Assembly: GCA_050999155.1 (NCBI GenBank)
Contig: JBPCPM010000013.1
Coordinates: forward strand, 1-21,544
Origin: JBPCPM01 sp050999155
GTDB taxonomy: Bacteria; Actinomycetota; Thermoleophilia; Solirubrobacterales; 70-9
Direction: 5' to 3'
Length of the DNA stretch: 21,544 bases
How positions within the stretch are numbered: position 1 is the stretch's first letter; each line of letters opens with the position of its first letter. The position numbers and the translations under genes are program-made. This document shows, piece after piece, positions 12,793 through 20,473 of this stretch. The notes beneath the pieces were generated by a model. It saw nothing but the letters and a program-made list of their open reading frames with translations, was not told the origin of the DNA and made no database searches.

Positions 12793-15465
12793 TCAGCCTG
12801 AGCCTGGCCTGGCGGCGGCCGCCGGAAGAAGGGGCTCGTCGCCGGTCAGCTCGCCGAGCACCTCCCATCGCCCGGCCCGAAGCTCGTCGAGACGTGACGT
12901 GACGTCGAACCCGCGGCTGACCGCGGTCCTCATCGGCGAGACGTCCTGAGAGAACCCGAGAAGGATCGCGCCTACCACCTTGCCGTCCGCGACCACGAGC
13001 TTGCGGTAGCGCCGCCCCTCATCCTCCTCGAGGGCGATGACCTCGTCACCCGGCTCGGCTTCGAAGCGCCCGATCGACGTCAACTCGACCCCCACCACCT
13101 TCAGGACCGTGACCGGGTTCGTGCCTGCGTACTCCCGCTCCCCGCCGACCGTATTGTCCGCGGCGATCTCCGCCTGCTCCACGGCGCTCGGCCAGAGGCC
13201 ATAGGTGCGGCCGCGGTGCTCGGCCGTGTCGCCCGCTGCGAAGATGTGCTCGTCGCTCGTGCGCAGGTGGTCATCCACCACGATCCCCCGCTGGACGTCG
13301 AGGCCCGCGTGTCGCGCCAGGTCCACGTTGGGGGCAACCCCCGCACAGGCGAGGAAGATGTCGGAGGGCAGCGACGTGTCGTCTCCGAGGCGCACGCTCC
13401 GGACCCGCCCGTTCGTGACGATCTCGCTCACGATGTCGCCGACCACGACCTTGAGGCCCAGACCCTCGACGTACGCGCGAAGGATCTCCGCGGCCCGCTC
13501 ATCCAATTGCTGCACCATCAGACGAGGGCCGGCCTCGACCACCGTCACGTGGAGCCCGAGCTTGTGAAGGGCGTAGGCGGCCTCCAGGCCAAGTAGCCCT
13601 CCCCCTGCCACGGTGGCCCTCACACAGTTGTGGAGCTGGGAGAAGGCCCGCACCCCGAGCGCGTCGTCGGCTGTGCGGAGCACGAAGCTCCCCTCCCCGC
13701 CGTAGCCCTCGATCGGGGGAACGCGGCTGCTGCTCCCGGTCGCGACTATCAGCCGGTCATAGGGAAGGCTGTCACCGGTCGCGAGCTCGACCTGCCGCGC
13801 CTCGCGGTCGATGGCGCGCGCGCGGGTGTTCAGCCACGTCGTGATGACGTTGTCCTCGTACCAGGAGTCGGGCAGCAACTGGAGCCCCTGCATGGCGGAG
13901 CGACCGTAGATCAGCCGCGAGATGCCCATCCGGTTGTAGAGGTGGTGGGCCTCGTCGGCCACCAGATCGATGGAGCACAGGGGATGCCGGCGACGCACGT
14001 GGTCGGCCGCCGTGACCCCCGCGATGCCGTTTCCGAGCACCACGACGCGCTCGATGTCGCGGTCGTAGTCGTACCCCAGGATCTGGCTTGAGGTGGGACG
14101 CGCCGGACGCTCGGGCTCGAGCGACACCGCGACCTTCCCCTTCACGCGCGCACAGCACGCCATCCGCGTGTTCTCCGCGTAGCCGAGTCGCTCGAGGGTG
14201 GTTCGCTCGTCGTCGCTGATGGGCGCCAGGTTGCCGGCCCCGTCCTTGATCGCCACCGGATCCGCTCCGCAGACCCCCATCCGACAACCGGCCTCGATCG
14301 GCAGGCCATTGGCCTCGGCGACCTCGAGCAGGGTGGTGCCGGGCTTTGCCACCACGTGCTTGTCCCCTGGAAGGAACGTGACCTCGTGCGAGTCCGCCTG
14401 GATTGCCTTCAGGGTGGCCAGCGACTGCGCCATCGACGCATTACGGGGCTGGACCGCCGGGGGCGCGGCCACCTCCGCGTCGAAGGCCGCCTCCTTGTGG
14501 TAGGTGCGCGCCACCCAGGAGAGGGCGAGTGCAGCTACGAGCACCCGCATCGTCCACGCGAGCCAGTCCGGCGCCGGCTCGCCGGAGAGCGTGTCGATCA
14601 GCTGCGGCCCCGCGAAGCCGTAGAAGACGGCGAACGCCACCGCCGCGTAGAGGGTAGTGATCTTGTGCGAGGTCGACTTGACGAAGGAGTCGAGCAGGTA
14701 GAAGGAACCGACGCCGGCCAGGATGTACAGGCCGTAACGGGCCCACATCTCCCAGACCGGGATTTCGTCGGGACCAGGGACCGTGAAGAAGGCCAGGACC
14801 AGGCCAGGGAAGGCCCCGGCGAAGAACTTGCGGTAGCCGACGTAGTACGGGTCGTCATCGCGCAGGTCGGCCAGATAGGCCACGCGCGGGTTGAAGTCGT
14901 AGCAGTTCTTGTTGCACCCCACGCAGGGCTGGCAGTGGGTGTTGGGGACGAGCGCGAACGGAGTCTGGTTGTAGAGACGCTGCACCGGGAGCAGCGGGCA
15001 CATGCTGGTGCACCATCCGTTCTTCCCCTTCAGCGCCAGACCGCCGACGAAGGCAGCCGCCATCGCGCCCAACAGCAGCAATGCCGTCGCCAGCCCGCTG
15101 TCCTCGAAGAGCACCTGTCGGAGTGAGATGAAGACCACGAGCAGCGTGATCGCGATGACATAGCCGTACTCCCTGAACCAGTCCGGAGCCGTGAGTCCGC
15201 GGGTGAAGCCGAACGCCCTCGGGATCTGATTCGAGGCAGCCAGCGGGCAGATGTTCCGCCACAGCCCAGGCGCCACCAAGAAGAGGAGCGGCAGCAGGGG
15301 GATGATGACCTTCCAGAAGAGGAGCAGCCCCGTGTCCGGCACCACGATCAGGAGCCCCGCAACCCCGAAGGCCACGCCGAGGCTCAGCATGCGAACTGCA
15401 CGCCATTGGCGAAGCGACAGGCGAGAGGGAATCTGGGTGTAGTTGGGGAACGCCGACGCGTCCAT
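12793..15465 (-). CDS. Membrane Fe-S / [2Fe-2S] ferredoxin / FAD-NAD(P) oxidoreductase fusion
   Basis: An 890-residue redox fusion. Residues about 25-320 are a membrane module with several hydrophobic segments (for example VAFGVAGLLIVVP, LLLLGAMAAAFVGGLAL, YGLYILAGVGSFYLL) and Cys clusters: NICPLAASNQ, WCTSMCPL and CQPCVGCNKNC (C178, C181, C184, C188), resembling NosR/NapH-type [4Fe-4S] membrane proteins. Residues about 355-450 resemble a [2Fe-2S] ferredoxin: CRMGVCGAD (C394, C399, with Asp402 where the third Cys is expected) and MACCARVKG (C437/C438). Residues about 470-860 are a pyridine-nucleotide-disulfide-type reductase with VVVLGNGIAGVTAA, VAGGGLLGLEAAYAL for NAD(P) and IFAAGDTAE for FAD. 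It probably passes electrons between NAD(P)H and a membrane or ferredoxin partner; the partner is unknown. ATG 15465 lies two bases after the upstream stop, so translation is coupled. A longer in-frame extension overlaps the upstream gene and is rejected. Confidence 0.88.
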   Translation of the reverse strand: MDASAFPNYTQIPSRLSLRQWRAVRMLSLGVAFGVAGLLIVVPDTGLLLFWKVIIPLLPLLFLVAPGLWRNICPLAASNQIPRAFGFTRGLTAPDWFREYGYVIAITLLVVFISLRQVLFEDSGLATALLLLGAMAAAFVGGLALKGKNGWCTSMCPLLPVQRLYNQTPFALVPNTHCQPCVGCNKNCYDFNPRVAYLADLRDDDPYYVGYRKFFAGAFPGLVLAFFTVPGPDEIPVWEMWARYGLYILAGVGSFYLLDSFVKSTSHKITTLYAAVAFAVFYGFAGPQLIDTLSGEPAPDWLAWTMRVLVAALALSWVARTYHKEAAFDAEVAAPPAVQPRNASMAQSLATLKAIQADSHEVTFLPGDKHVVAKPGTTLLEVAEANGLPIEAGCRMGVCGADPVAIKDGAGNLAPISDDERTTLERLGYAENTRMACCARVKGKVAVSLEPERPARPTSSQILGYDYDRDIERVVVLGNGIAGVTAADHVRRRHPLCSIDLVADEAHHLYNRMGISRLIYGRSAMQGLQLLPDSWYEDNVITTWLNTRARAIDREARQVELATGDSLPYDRLIVATGSSSRVPPIEGYGGEGSFVLRTADDALGVRAFSQLHNCVRATVAGGGLLGLEAAYALHKLGLHVTVVEAGPRLMVQQLDERAAEILRAYVEGLGLKVVVGDIVSEIVTNGRVRSVRLGDDTSLPSDIFLACAGVAPNVDLARHAGLDVQRGIVVDDHLRTSDEHIFAAGDTAEHRGRTYGLWPSAVEQAEIAADNTVGGEREYAGTNPVTVLKVVGVELTSIGRFEAEPGDEVIALEEDEGRRYRKLVVADGKVVGAILLGFSQDVSPMRTAVSRGFDVTSRLDELRAGRWEVLGELTGDEPLLPAAAARPGSG

Positions 15466-15467
15466 AG

Positions 15468-15941
15468 CTATGTCATCGCGTCTGCGTGCAGCTCTTCCAC
15501 CCGCCGCAGGCGCAGGGACACGATGCGGCCGAACTCGAGCAGCACGGCCTGGCCGAGCCTCGGCTCGCGCGCGCACAGGGCGTCGTATGCCTCCCGCCCG
15601 AGGCGCAGCATCTCGCCATCTGTTCGCGCGCGCAGGGAGGCCGACCGCGGACGGCCGTCCAGGAACGACATCTCGCCGAAGACGGTGGTGGCCGTCAGGA
15701 GTTGGGGGTGGCTCCGCCGCGACCGCGAGACGAGCTCAAGCGTTCCGTCCGTGAGGAGGTACAGAGCACGACCGTGGTCGCCGGCCGACATGACGGTGTC
15801 ACCGGCGTCGAACAGTTGCATCTCCGTGTAGGAGAGCAGCGTGCTCCATTCCTCCTCCGTACCGTCGGGGAAGAACTGGAGGTCCGCCAGCGTCCACGGG
15901 GCCTCCACAGTGGGGTATGGGAAGAACCCAGAGATGTCCAT
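15468..15941 (-). CDS. Cyclic-nucleotide-binding-domain protein
   Basis: A 157-residue stand-alone cNMP-binding beta roll of the CRP type, with no helix-turn-helix. The family pattern is EMQLFDAGDTVMSAGDHGRA, then LYLLTDGTLELVSR, then the phosphate-binding cassette VFGEMSFLDGRPRSASLRA (FGE at 88-90, R99). The cassette is well kept, unlike that of the patatin protein, so nucleotide binding is plausible. It is the first gene of a two- or three-gene unit with the FAD oxidoreductase, and may act as its nucleotide-responsive regulatory subunit (inference from adjacency). A weak possible promoter (TTGCGG-N19-TAGAGT, 15991-15961 reverse) lies just upstream. The ribosome-binding site is poor. Confidence 0.88.
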   Translation of the reverse strand: MDISGFFPYPTVEAPWTLADLQFFPDGTEEEWSTLLSYTEMQLFDAGDTVMSAGDHGRALYLLTDGTLELVSRSRRSHPQLLTATTVFGEMSFLDGRPRSASLRARTDGEMLRLGREAYDALCAREPRLGQAVLLEFGRIVSLRLRRVEELHADAMT

Positions 15942-16044
15942 CGGTCAAGGCCTCGCGGCGACTCTACCACCGCGACAAGCGCCCGCCGCAACCGGATCTG
16001 GGAGGTTCGATGCAGGCAGAGAAGTCAGGTCGTAGAAACACCTG

Positions 16045-16146
16045 GTGGCAGAAGGGCCCACGATCGGCACGGAGATAGGCGGATACCGACTCACCCGGGA
16101 GCTCGGGCGGGGGGCATGGGCGTCGTCTACCTCGCCGAGAGCCCCG
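16045..16146 (+). pseudogene. Ser/Thr kinase N-terminal remnant (copy D)
   Basis: GTG 16045 opens MAEGPTIGTEIGGYRLTREL followed by GRG, the start of a kinase with its glycine-rich loop. The loop then breaks at a run of six G (16109-16114). In the next frame GMGVVYLAE follows directly, so one G has been lost from GRGGMGVVYLAE. Homology stops after LAE: no VALK lysine motif, catalytic loop or C-lobe follows. This is the part of the kinase missing from copies B and C. It points the same way as the FHA fragment 100 bp downstream. It encodes no working kinase. Confidence 0.8.
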
Positions 16147-16248
16147 GGTCCGCTACCTGTGTCACGCGGGCGCTGTCAAACGTATCTGCGGCCTTGCGAG
16201 ACGGGTGCCGGATCTGTTTGACTGCGCCTGTGCCGGAGATCCATCCAA

Positions 16249-16350
16249 GTAGCCGTCGTCGAGGGCCCCGACGCCGGCACCCAGATTCCCATCGCATCCG
16301 CCACCGTCCTGGGCCGGGACGACAGCGCGGACGTCGTTCCTGTCAATGAC
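16249..16350 (+). pseudogene. FHA-domain N-terminal remnant
   Basis: One frame reads VAVVEGPDAGTQIPIASATV, then LGRDDSADVVPVND. This matches the first strands of an FHA domain with the GRDDSADV motif, but is followed by no SRxHA or STNG motif. It does not resemble FHA copies A and B closely (GTSIEVEDELVLGRQ), so it is a different FHA type. There is no start codon or ribosome-binding site in context. In 16351-16531 I see no gene; a weak TTGCGT-N18-TAGCGT (16411-16440) could be a promoter for the SDR operon. Confidence 0.65.
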
Positions 16351-16531
16351 CGACCCGATCCCCCGGAAAGGCGTGCCTGCGGGGCCAGCCCGCTGCGCAA
16401 CCCCGGTCGTTTGCGTGGGCCACGACGAAGGTGTTAGCGTCGCCTCTACCTTGCTCGGCTGGCCCTTCCTCCCGATGTTCCGCCACCCACGGACCGCGCC
16501 GTTTCAGCCGGACGGCCGGTAGCGCGCCGGC

Positions 16532-17317
16532 ATGGCCGAAGCCCAACCGGCAGCGCCCGACGGCCTCTTCCGCCTCGACGGGAAGCGGGTGCTCATCACC
16601 GGTGGCTACGGTGGCATCGGCCGGCTGACATCCGAGCTCATGGCCTCGGCGGGAGCCACGGTAGCCATAGCCGGTCGGTCCGAGGACAAGGCCAAGGATG
16701 CAGCGCGCGAAATCGGCTCCGGCGCGATCGGCGCGAGGATCGACGTGGCCGACCGCGACGCGGCACAGGAGGGCGTGAGGAGCGCCGCGGAACAGCTCGG
16801 CGGCCTCGACGTGCTGGTGAACGCAGCCGGGATCGAGAGGCACGGACCGGCGGAGGAGGTCGACCCGGACACCTGGCGAGAGGTCATCGAGACCAACCTG
16901 AGCGGTGCGTTCTGGCTCTCCCAGGCCGCGGGCATGCTGATGATGCAGGGCGAGGACGGCGGGCGCATCGTCCACTTCTCCTCGACGCGCGGTATGGTCG
17001 GTGGTCGCCGCGGCTTTACCCCCTACGGGGCCTCGAAGGCGGGCGTGAACCTGCTCATCAAGCAGCTCGCCACCGAGTGGGGCCAGCACGGGATCAACGT
17101 CAACGGGATCGCACCTGGCTTCGTCCCCACTCCGATGATGGAGCAGGCGGCCGCCGACGCCCCGTTCATGCAGATGATGCGCAGCCGCATTCCGCTCGGT
17201 CGCTTCTCCAAGCCGATCGAGGTGGCCAGCGTGGCGCTGTTCCTCGCCTCCCCTGCGGCGAGCTTCGTGAGCGGAGAGATCATCTTCGTCGACGGCGGTG
17301 TAATGGCGAGTTCATGA
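16532..17317 (+). CDS. Short-chain dehydrogenase/reductase
   Basis: A 261-residue classical SDR with all motifs: cofactor loop TGGYGGIG (23-30), NAAG (97-100), catalytic Ser in VHFSSTRG (about 150), YGASK with Y165 and K169, and the C-terminal PLGRFSKPIEVASVALFLAS and SGEIIFVDGG. It oxidises or reduces an alcohol/ketone with NAD(P). AGRSED after strand 2, with Arg at the cofactor position, mildly favours NADPH. The substrate is unknown. First gene of a rightward operon (SDR, dehydrogenase, amidohydrolase, SRPBCC) with gaps of 13, 2 and 26 bp. It could serve catabolism of a small acid or tailor the polyketide; position alone does not decide. Confidence 0.93.
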   Translation: MAEAQPAAPDGLFRLDGKRVLITGGYGGIGRLTSELMASAGATVAIAGRSEDKAKDAAREIGSGAIGARIDVADRDAAQEGVRSAAEQLGGLDVLVNAAGIERHGPAEEVDPDTWREVIETNLSGAFWLSQAAGMLMMQGEDGGRIVHFSSTRGMVGGRRGFTPYGASKAGVNLLIKQLATEWGQHGINVNGIAPGFVPTPMMEQAAADAPFMQMMRSRIPLGRFSKPIEVASVALFLASPAASFVSGEIIFVDGGVMASS

Positions 17318-17330
17318 GAGCGGAGGAAGA

Positions 17331-18257
17331 GTGAGCGACAAGCGACTGGCGTACATAGGGCTGGGCAACATGGGGCTCGGCATGGCAAGCCGCCTGGCCG
17401 AGTCGGGCTACGACGTGACGGCCTACAACCGCACGCGCGCAAAGGGCGAGGACGTGGAGAAGCTCGGCGGCCACATCGCGGACTCGCCGGCCGAGGCCGC
17501 TGCGGAGGCCGACGTGGTGATGCTGAGCCTGGCCGACCAGGACGTCGTGAGCGCGATGCTCTTCGGCGAGAACGGCGTCTTCGGCAGCCTCAAGCAGGGC
17601 GGCTACGTAGTCGACATGAGCACGGTGCCGCCCGCGTTCGCCCGGGAGCTAGCGCAGAAGGCGGCCGAGGCGGGCTACCGCGCGCTCGATGCGTGCGTCT
17701 ACGGAGCGCCGATGCACGCGCGCACCGGCGAGCTGCGCGTGATGGTCGGCGGGGCCGAGGAGGATTACCGCGAGATCGAGCCGGTGCTCGAGTCGCTCGG
17801 AAAGCAGCTGGCCTACCTCGGCCCGAATGGGATGGGGGCAACGATGAAGCTGGTGGTGAACATGCTGATGGGGGTGCAGATGCCGGCGCTGGCGGAGGCT
17901 GTCGTCTTCGGCGAGCGCGCCGGGCTCCCCCGGGAACGGATCCTCGAGATGATCAAGGGCAGCGGGTATAGCTCGCCGGTGATGAATTTCCGCTGCCCGA
18001 TGATGCAGGAGCGAACCTTCGAGCGAGCCGCGTTCAAGCTGGCCCTGATGCGCAAGGACATGATGCTGGTGATGGGCGAGAGCCAGGAGCTCGGTGTGCC
18101 GATGCCCGTGTCCGAGGCTGCCTACTCCATGCTCACCGCCGCAAAGCAGCAGGGTCTCGGGGACCTCGACGTGGCCGCGATCGTCGCCTTTCAGGAGCGC
18201 CTCGCCGGCATGGACGACTACCCGTGGCCGGTGGACGGGCAGCCCGCCGGGGAGTGA
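17331..18257 (+). CDS. 3-hydroxyisobutyrate-dehydrogenase-like NAD(P) oxidoreductase (intact paralog)
   Basis: A 308-residue beta-hydroxyacid dehydrogenase. The Rossmann motif is YIGLGNMGLGMA (8-19). NRTRAKGE follows the second strand, VVDMSTVPP is at about 93-101, and catalytic Lys K173 is in NGMGATMKLVVNMLMG. The substrate loop usually written DAPVSGG reads DACVYGAPMHA, so the substrate is probably not 3-hydroxyisobutyrate itself. GTG 17331 follows GGAGGA. It is clearly homologous along its length to the pseudogene at 4517-5454, including the distinctive GSGYSSPVMNFRC and DACVYGAPMHAR, so one arose by duplication. It is followed two bases later by the amidohydrolase. Confidence 0.92.
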   Translation: MSDKRLAYIGLGNMGLGMASRLAESGYDVTAYNRTRAKGEDVEKLGGHIADSPAEAAAEADVVMLSLADQDVVSAMLFGENGVFGSLKQGGYVVDMSTVPPAFARELAQKAAEAGYRALDACVYGAPMHARTGELRVMVGGAEEDYREIEPVLESLGKQLAYLGPNGMGATMKLVVNMLMGVQMPALAEAVVFGERAGLPRERILEMIKGSGYSSPVMNFRCPMMQERTFERAAFKLALMRKDMMLVMGESQELGVPMPVSEAAYSMLTAAKQQGLGDLDVAAIVAFQERLAGMDDYPWPVDGQPAGE

Positions 18258-18259
18258 CG

Positions 18260-19198
18260 ATGGTCGTCGACGTGCACGGCCACGTCACGCATCCGGACCT
18301 CGCGAAGGCGTTCCCGATGCCCGCCTCCCTGACGGACATCGACGGCATGCTCGAGCAGAAGGCGGCCGCCGGCATCGACCTCACCATCGTCGGGAGCCCG
18401 GTGGGCTTCGGGACGATGGTTCCGATGCCCGGCCACGACAACTACGCCCAGCCGCTGGACCGCATGCAGTCCTTCCACGTTTGGCTGGCGGAGACGGTGG
18501 ACGCACACGGCGAGCACATGCGCGCCTACGCCTACACCAACCCGATGGGCGATGACGATCTGCTCGCCCAGACCGCGGAGACGGTGCGGGACGGCGGCTT
18601 CGTCGGCCTGATGGTCAACACGAGCGTGCGGGGCGACTACCTCGACTCAGAGCGGGCCGGGCCGTTCTTCGAGATGGCGGCCGAGCTGGGGGTGCCCGTC
18701 TTCCTGCACCCACCGGCGGCCCCGATCGGCACCGAGGCCATGGGGGACCTGCGGCTCGTGACCCACGTCGCGCGGTTCAACGACGTGACGTCGTGCGTCG
18801 CGCTGCTGGCGTTCCGGGGCGTGCTTGCCCGTTACCCCACCGTGGAGTTCATCGCGCCGATGGCGGGAGGGGCGATGTCGCTGCTCGCCGAGCGCCTCGA
18901 CCTCGCTGCTACGGAAAGGGTGCCGGGCCCGCCCGGAAGCACGCCTGAGGCGCCCCCCGGGGGTCCGCCCTCGGAGCAGCTGGCCAGGGTGCACGTCGAC
19001 ACGGGCACCTCGAGTGCCTCGGCCCTGGCCGCCGACCTTGCGATGGTCGGTGTTCAGCGCATGTTGTTCGGCACCGACTCGCCACCGGCAACCGTCCCAG
19101 TGGAGAAGGGGCTCGGGCTGGTGCGCGACATGGACATCGCCGAGGACGACAAGGACGCCATCCTCGGCGAAAACGCACGGAAGCTGTTCGGACTCTAG
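18260..19198 (+). CDS. Amidohydrolase family 2 (ACMSD-like) protein
   Basis: A 312-residue TIM-barrel metal hydrolase/decarboxylase. MVVDVHGHVTHPD gives the HxH metal pair (H6, H8). VPVFLHPPA gives H150 and MLFGTDSPP gives the metal Asp D273. The His usually found in the sHGGG segment is replaced (APMAGGAM, 199-206), so chemistry may differ from aminocarboxymuconate-semialdehyde decarboxylase. A Pro/Gly-rich insertion (about 221-237) is unusual. Members act on aromatic acids or ring-opening products. The start ATG 18260 is two bases after the dehydrogenase stop; an in-frame extension further upstream lies inside that gene and is rejected. Confidence 0.85.
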   Translation: MVVDVHGHVTHPDLAKAFPMPASLTDIDGMLEQKAAAGIDLTIVGSPVGFGTMVPMPGHDNYAQPLDRMQSFHVWLAETVDAHGEHMRAYAYTNPMGDDDLLAQTAETVRDGGFVGLMVNTSVRGDYLDSERAGPFFEMAAELGVPVFLHPPAAPIGTEAMGDLRLVTHVARFNDVTSCVALLAFRGVLARYPTVEFIAPMAGGAMSLLAERLDLAATERVPGPPGSTPEAPPGGPPSEQLARVHVDTGTSSASALAADLAMVGVQRMLFGTDSPPATVPVEKGLGLVRDMDIAEDDKDAILGENARKLFGL

Positions 19199-19224
19199 GC
19201 AAACGAGAGGATCGGAGGAACAGG

Positions 19225-19662
19225 ATGGAGTTCACGGAGAAGGCCGTCATCCAGCGGCCGGTGGAGGAGATCTTCGCGTACATGTCCAACGCGGAGAACG
19301 ACAAGGAGTGGCGCCCGAACGTCATCGAGATCGAGCAGGTCTCCCCGGGAGAGCACGGAGTCGGCACGGAGTACCGCCAGGTCGTGAAGGGACCGATGGG
19401 CAAGGCTCTCGACGCGGACCTGAGGTACACGGCGTTCGAGCCGAACAAGCGCCTGGCCTTCGACACGATCACGGGGGGCGTACGCCCGAGCGGTGTGATC
19501 GAATTCACGGCTCTCTCCCCAACCTCGACGGAGGTGCAGATCACGCTGACGTGGGAGCCGAAGGGCGGCGCGCGGATGGGTGCGCCGATCGTAGGCCGGA
19601 TGCTCGAGAGCAGCCTCAAGGAGAGCTACGAGAACCTGCCGAAGCATCTAGAGTCCCGCTGA
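19225..19662 (+). CDS. SRPBCC-family protein
   Basis: A 145-residue single START/SRPBCC domain (polyketide_cyc2-like). It opens MEFTEKAVIQRPVEEIFAYM and has the usual middle NDKEWRPNVIEIEQ and strand-rich C-terminal half with a final helix (MLESSLKESYENLPKHLE). These proteins bind hydrophobic ligands; the function is not predictable. It lacks the FSMKPDAP signature of the aromatase at 5767-6246, so I do not call it a polyketide cyclase. ATG 19225 follows GGAGGA. It is the last clear gene of the SDR operon. Confidence 0.87.
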   Translation: MEFTEKAVIQRPVEEIFAYMSNAENDKEWRPNVIEIEQVSPGEHGVGTEYRQVVKGPMGKALDADLRYTAFEPNKRLAFDTITGGVRPSGVIEFTALSPTSTEVQITLTWEPKGGARMGAPIVGRMLESSLKESYENLPKHLESR

Positions 19663-19711
19663 AGCCTTTCGAGTTCCTGCTGGCGCTGGTCATACCGACG
19701 AGAGGAAGTTG

Positions 19712-20336
19712 ATGCACGAGATCGACGTAAGCGGAGAGATCCGGACGATCGCAGCCCGCGAGGGCTCGAGCGGGATCTTCACCGGCAGCATCGAAGGGCT
19801 GTATCAGGGCTACCGCTTCGGTAGCACCACACCCGATGAGCGCGAGTTCGTCCTCGAGCCTCCAAATGGCACGATCGCGCTGCTCTTGAGGCAGCAGATC
19901 GTGACCCCGCTCCCGCCCCGACCCCAGCAGCACCCCTTCGCCGGTGGCAAGGACCCGTTCGACGATCCGGGCGCCTATCTCGCAGCAGCCTTTGGCGGGC
20001 ACGGTGGACCTCCCGGCGGACCCCCCGGGGCCGGCGGACCCCCCGGGGCCGGCGGACCCCCCGGCGGACCCCCGGGAGCAGGCGGAGGTGGGGCACCCGG
20101 AATGGAAGGTGGAGAAGAGATCTTCAAAACGGGTGCACTACATGGAGAGCAAACTCCACGTAGTGCCGGACAAGTGCACCGGGATCTTCGCCGGCGCCAC
20201 TGGAGAGATGGCCGGATACCTGATCATCAACACCGAGTCAGGCGACCTCAAGCTCGACTTCCTCGAGAGCGGCAGCAGGGAGACGCTGAATGCAGATCTC
20301 TGGGTCAATGGTCAGCCCGAGTTCCGAGGTCCGTAG
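19712..20336 (+). pseudogene. Two-domain protein with Gly-Pro linker, frameshifted in the linker
   Basis: I do not recognise the family. The N-terminal part reads MHEIDVSGEIRTIAAREGSS, then GIFTGSIEGLYQGYRF. A linker rich in GGPPG/GPPGAG follows (19996-20095). The C-terminal part is in the next frame: HPEWKVEKRSSKRVHYMESK, then CTGIFAGATGEMAGYLIINT, ending VNGQPEFRGP at 20336. Both halves share a GIFxGxxGxxxGY pattern, so I infer tandem homologous beta-rich domains joined by the linker. One extra G in the run at 20090-20093 explains the shift, and 625 nt (3n+1) fits exactly, giving 207 residues if corrected. ATG 19712 follows AGAGGAAG. The GxFxGATG pattern is loosely reminiscent of allene-oxide-cyclase-like barrels; low confidence. 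A sequencing error would make this an intact gene. Confidence 0.65.
20015..20080 (+). repeat. 18-bp minisatellite encoding the Gly-Pro linker
   Basis: The unit ggcggaccccccggggcc occurs at 20015-20032 and 20033-20050, followed by a 12-bp partial unit (20051-20062) and a variant (20063-20080). Each unit encodes GGPPGA. Its length would vary by slippage without breaking the frame. Confidence 0.9.
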
Positions 20337-20380
20337 GCATTTTCAGTCCGATTGTGGGGTCAGGATGGCTTGGCTGAGCG

Positions 20381-20436
20381 GTTTTGGCTTCCCGGAGGCC
20401 GAAACAGCGTAGGCACACGACTTGGGTCGTGCGCTT
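20381..20436 (+). other. Two hairpins upstream of the transposase
   Basis: gttttggc (20381-20388) pairs with gccgaaac (20398-20405) with one G-U, loop 9. aggcacacgac (20411-20421) pairs with gtcgtgcgctt (20426-20436) with one mismatch and one wobble, loop 4. No T-run follows, so these are not clear terminators. They may belong to the end of the insertion element or shield the transposase start from outside transcription. The rest of 20337-20473 shows no gene. Confidence 0.4.
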
Positions 20437-20464
20437 GACGGGGGAGGGATGGTGTGCTTAGTCT
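20435..20464 (+). promoter_or_regulatory. Promoter of the IS transposase
   Basis: -35 TTGACG (20435-20440), 18-bp spacer, -10 TAGTCT (20459-20464, TANNNT). Start predicted near 20471, three bases before the GTG at 20474, so the transcript is nearly leaderless. Confidence 0.5.
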
Positions 20465-20473
20465 GTAGGCACG

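Noticed and set aside
15466..15576. N-terminal extension of the redox fusion protein
   Set aside because: It is Arg-rich, lies inside the cNMP gene in another frame, and the ATG at 15465 fits the coupled junction.
16351..16531. Candidate continuation of the FHA remnant
   Set aside because: No frame shows the SRxHA or STNG motifs; composition is non-coding.
20015..20095. Possible CRISPR or regulatory repeat array
   Set aside because: The units are contiguous, without spacers, and encode an in-frame GGPPGA linker; this is a coding minisatellite.
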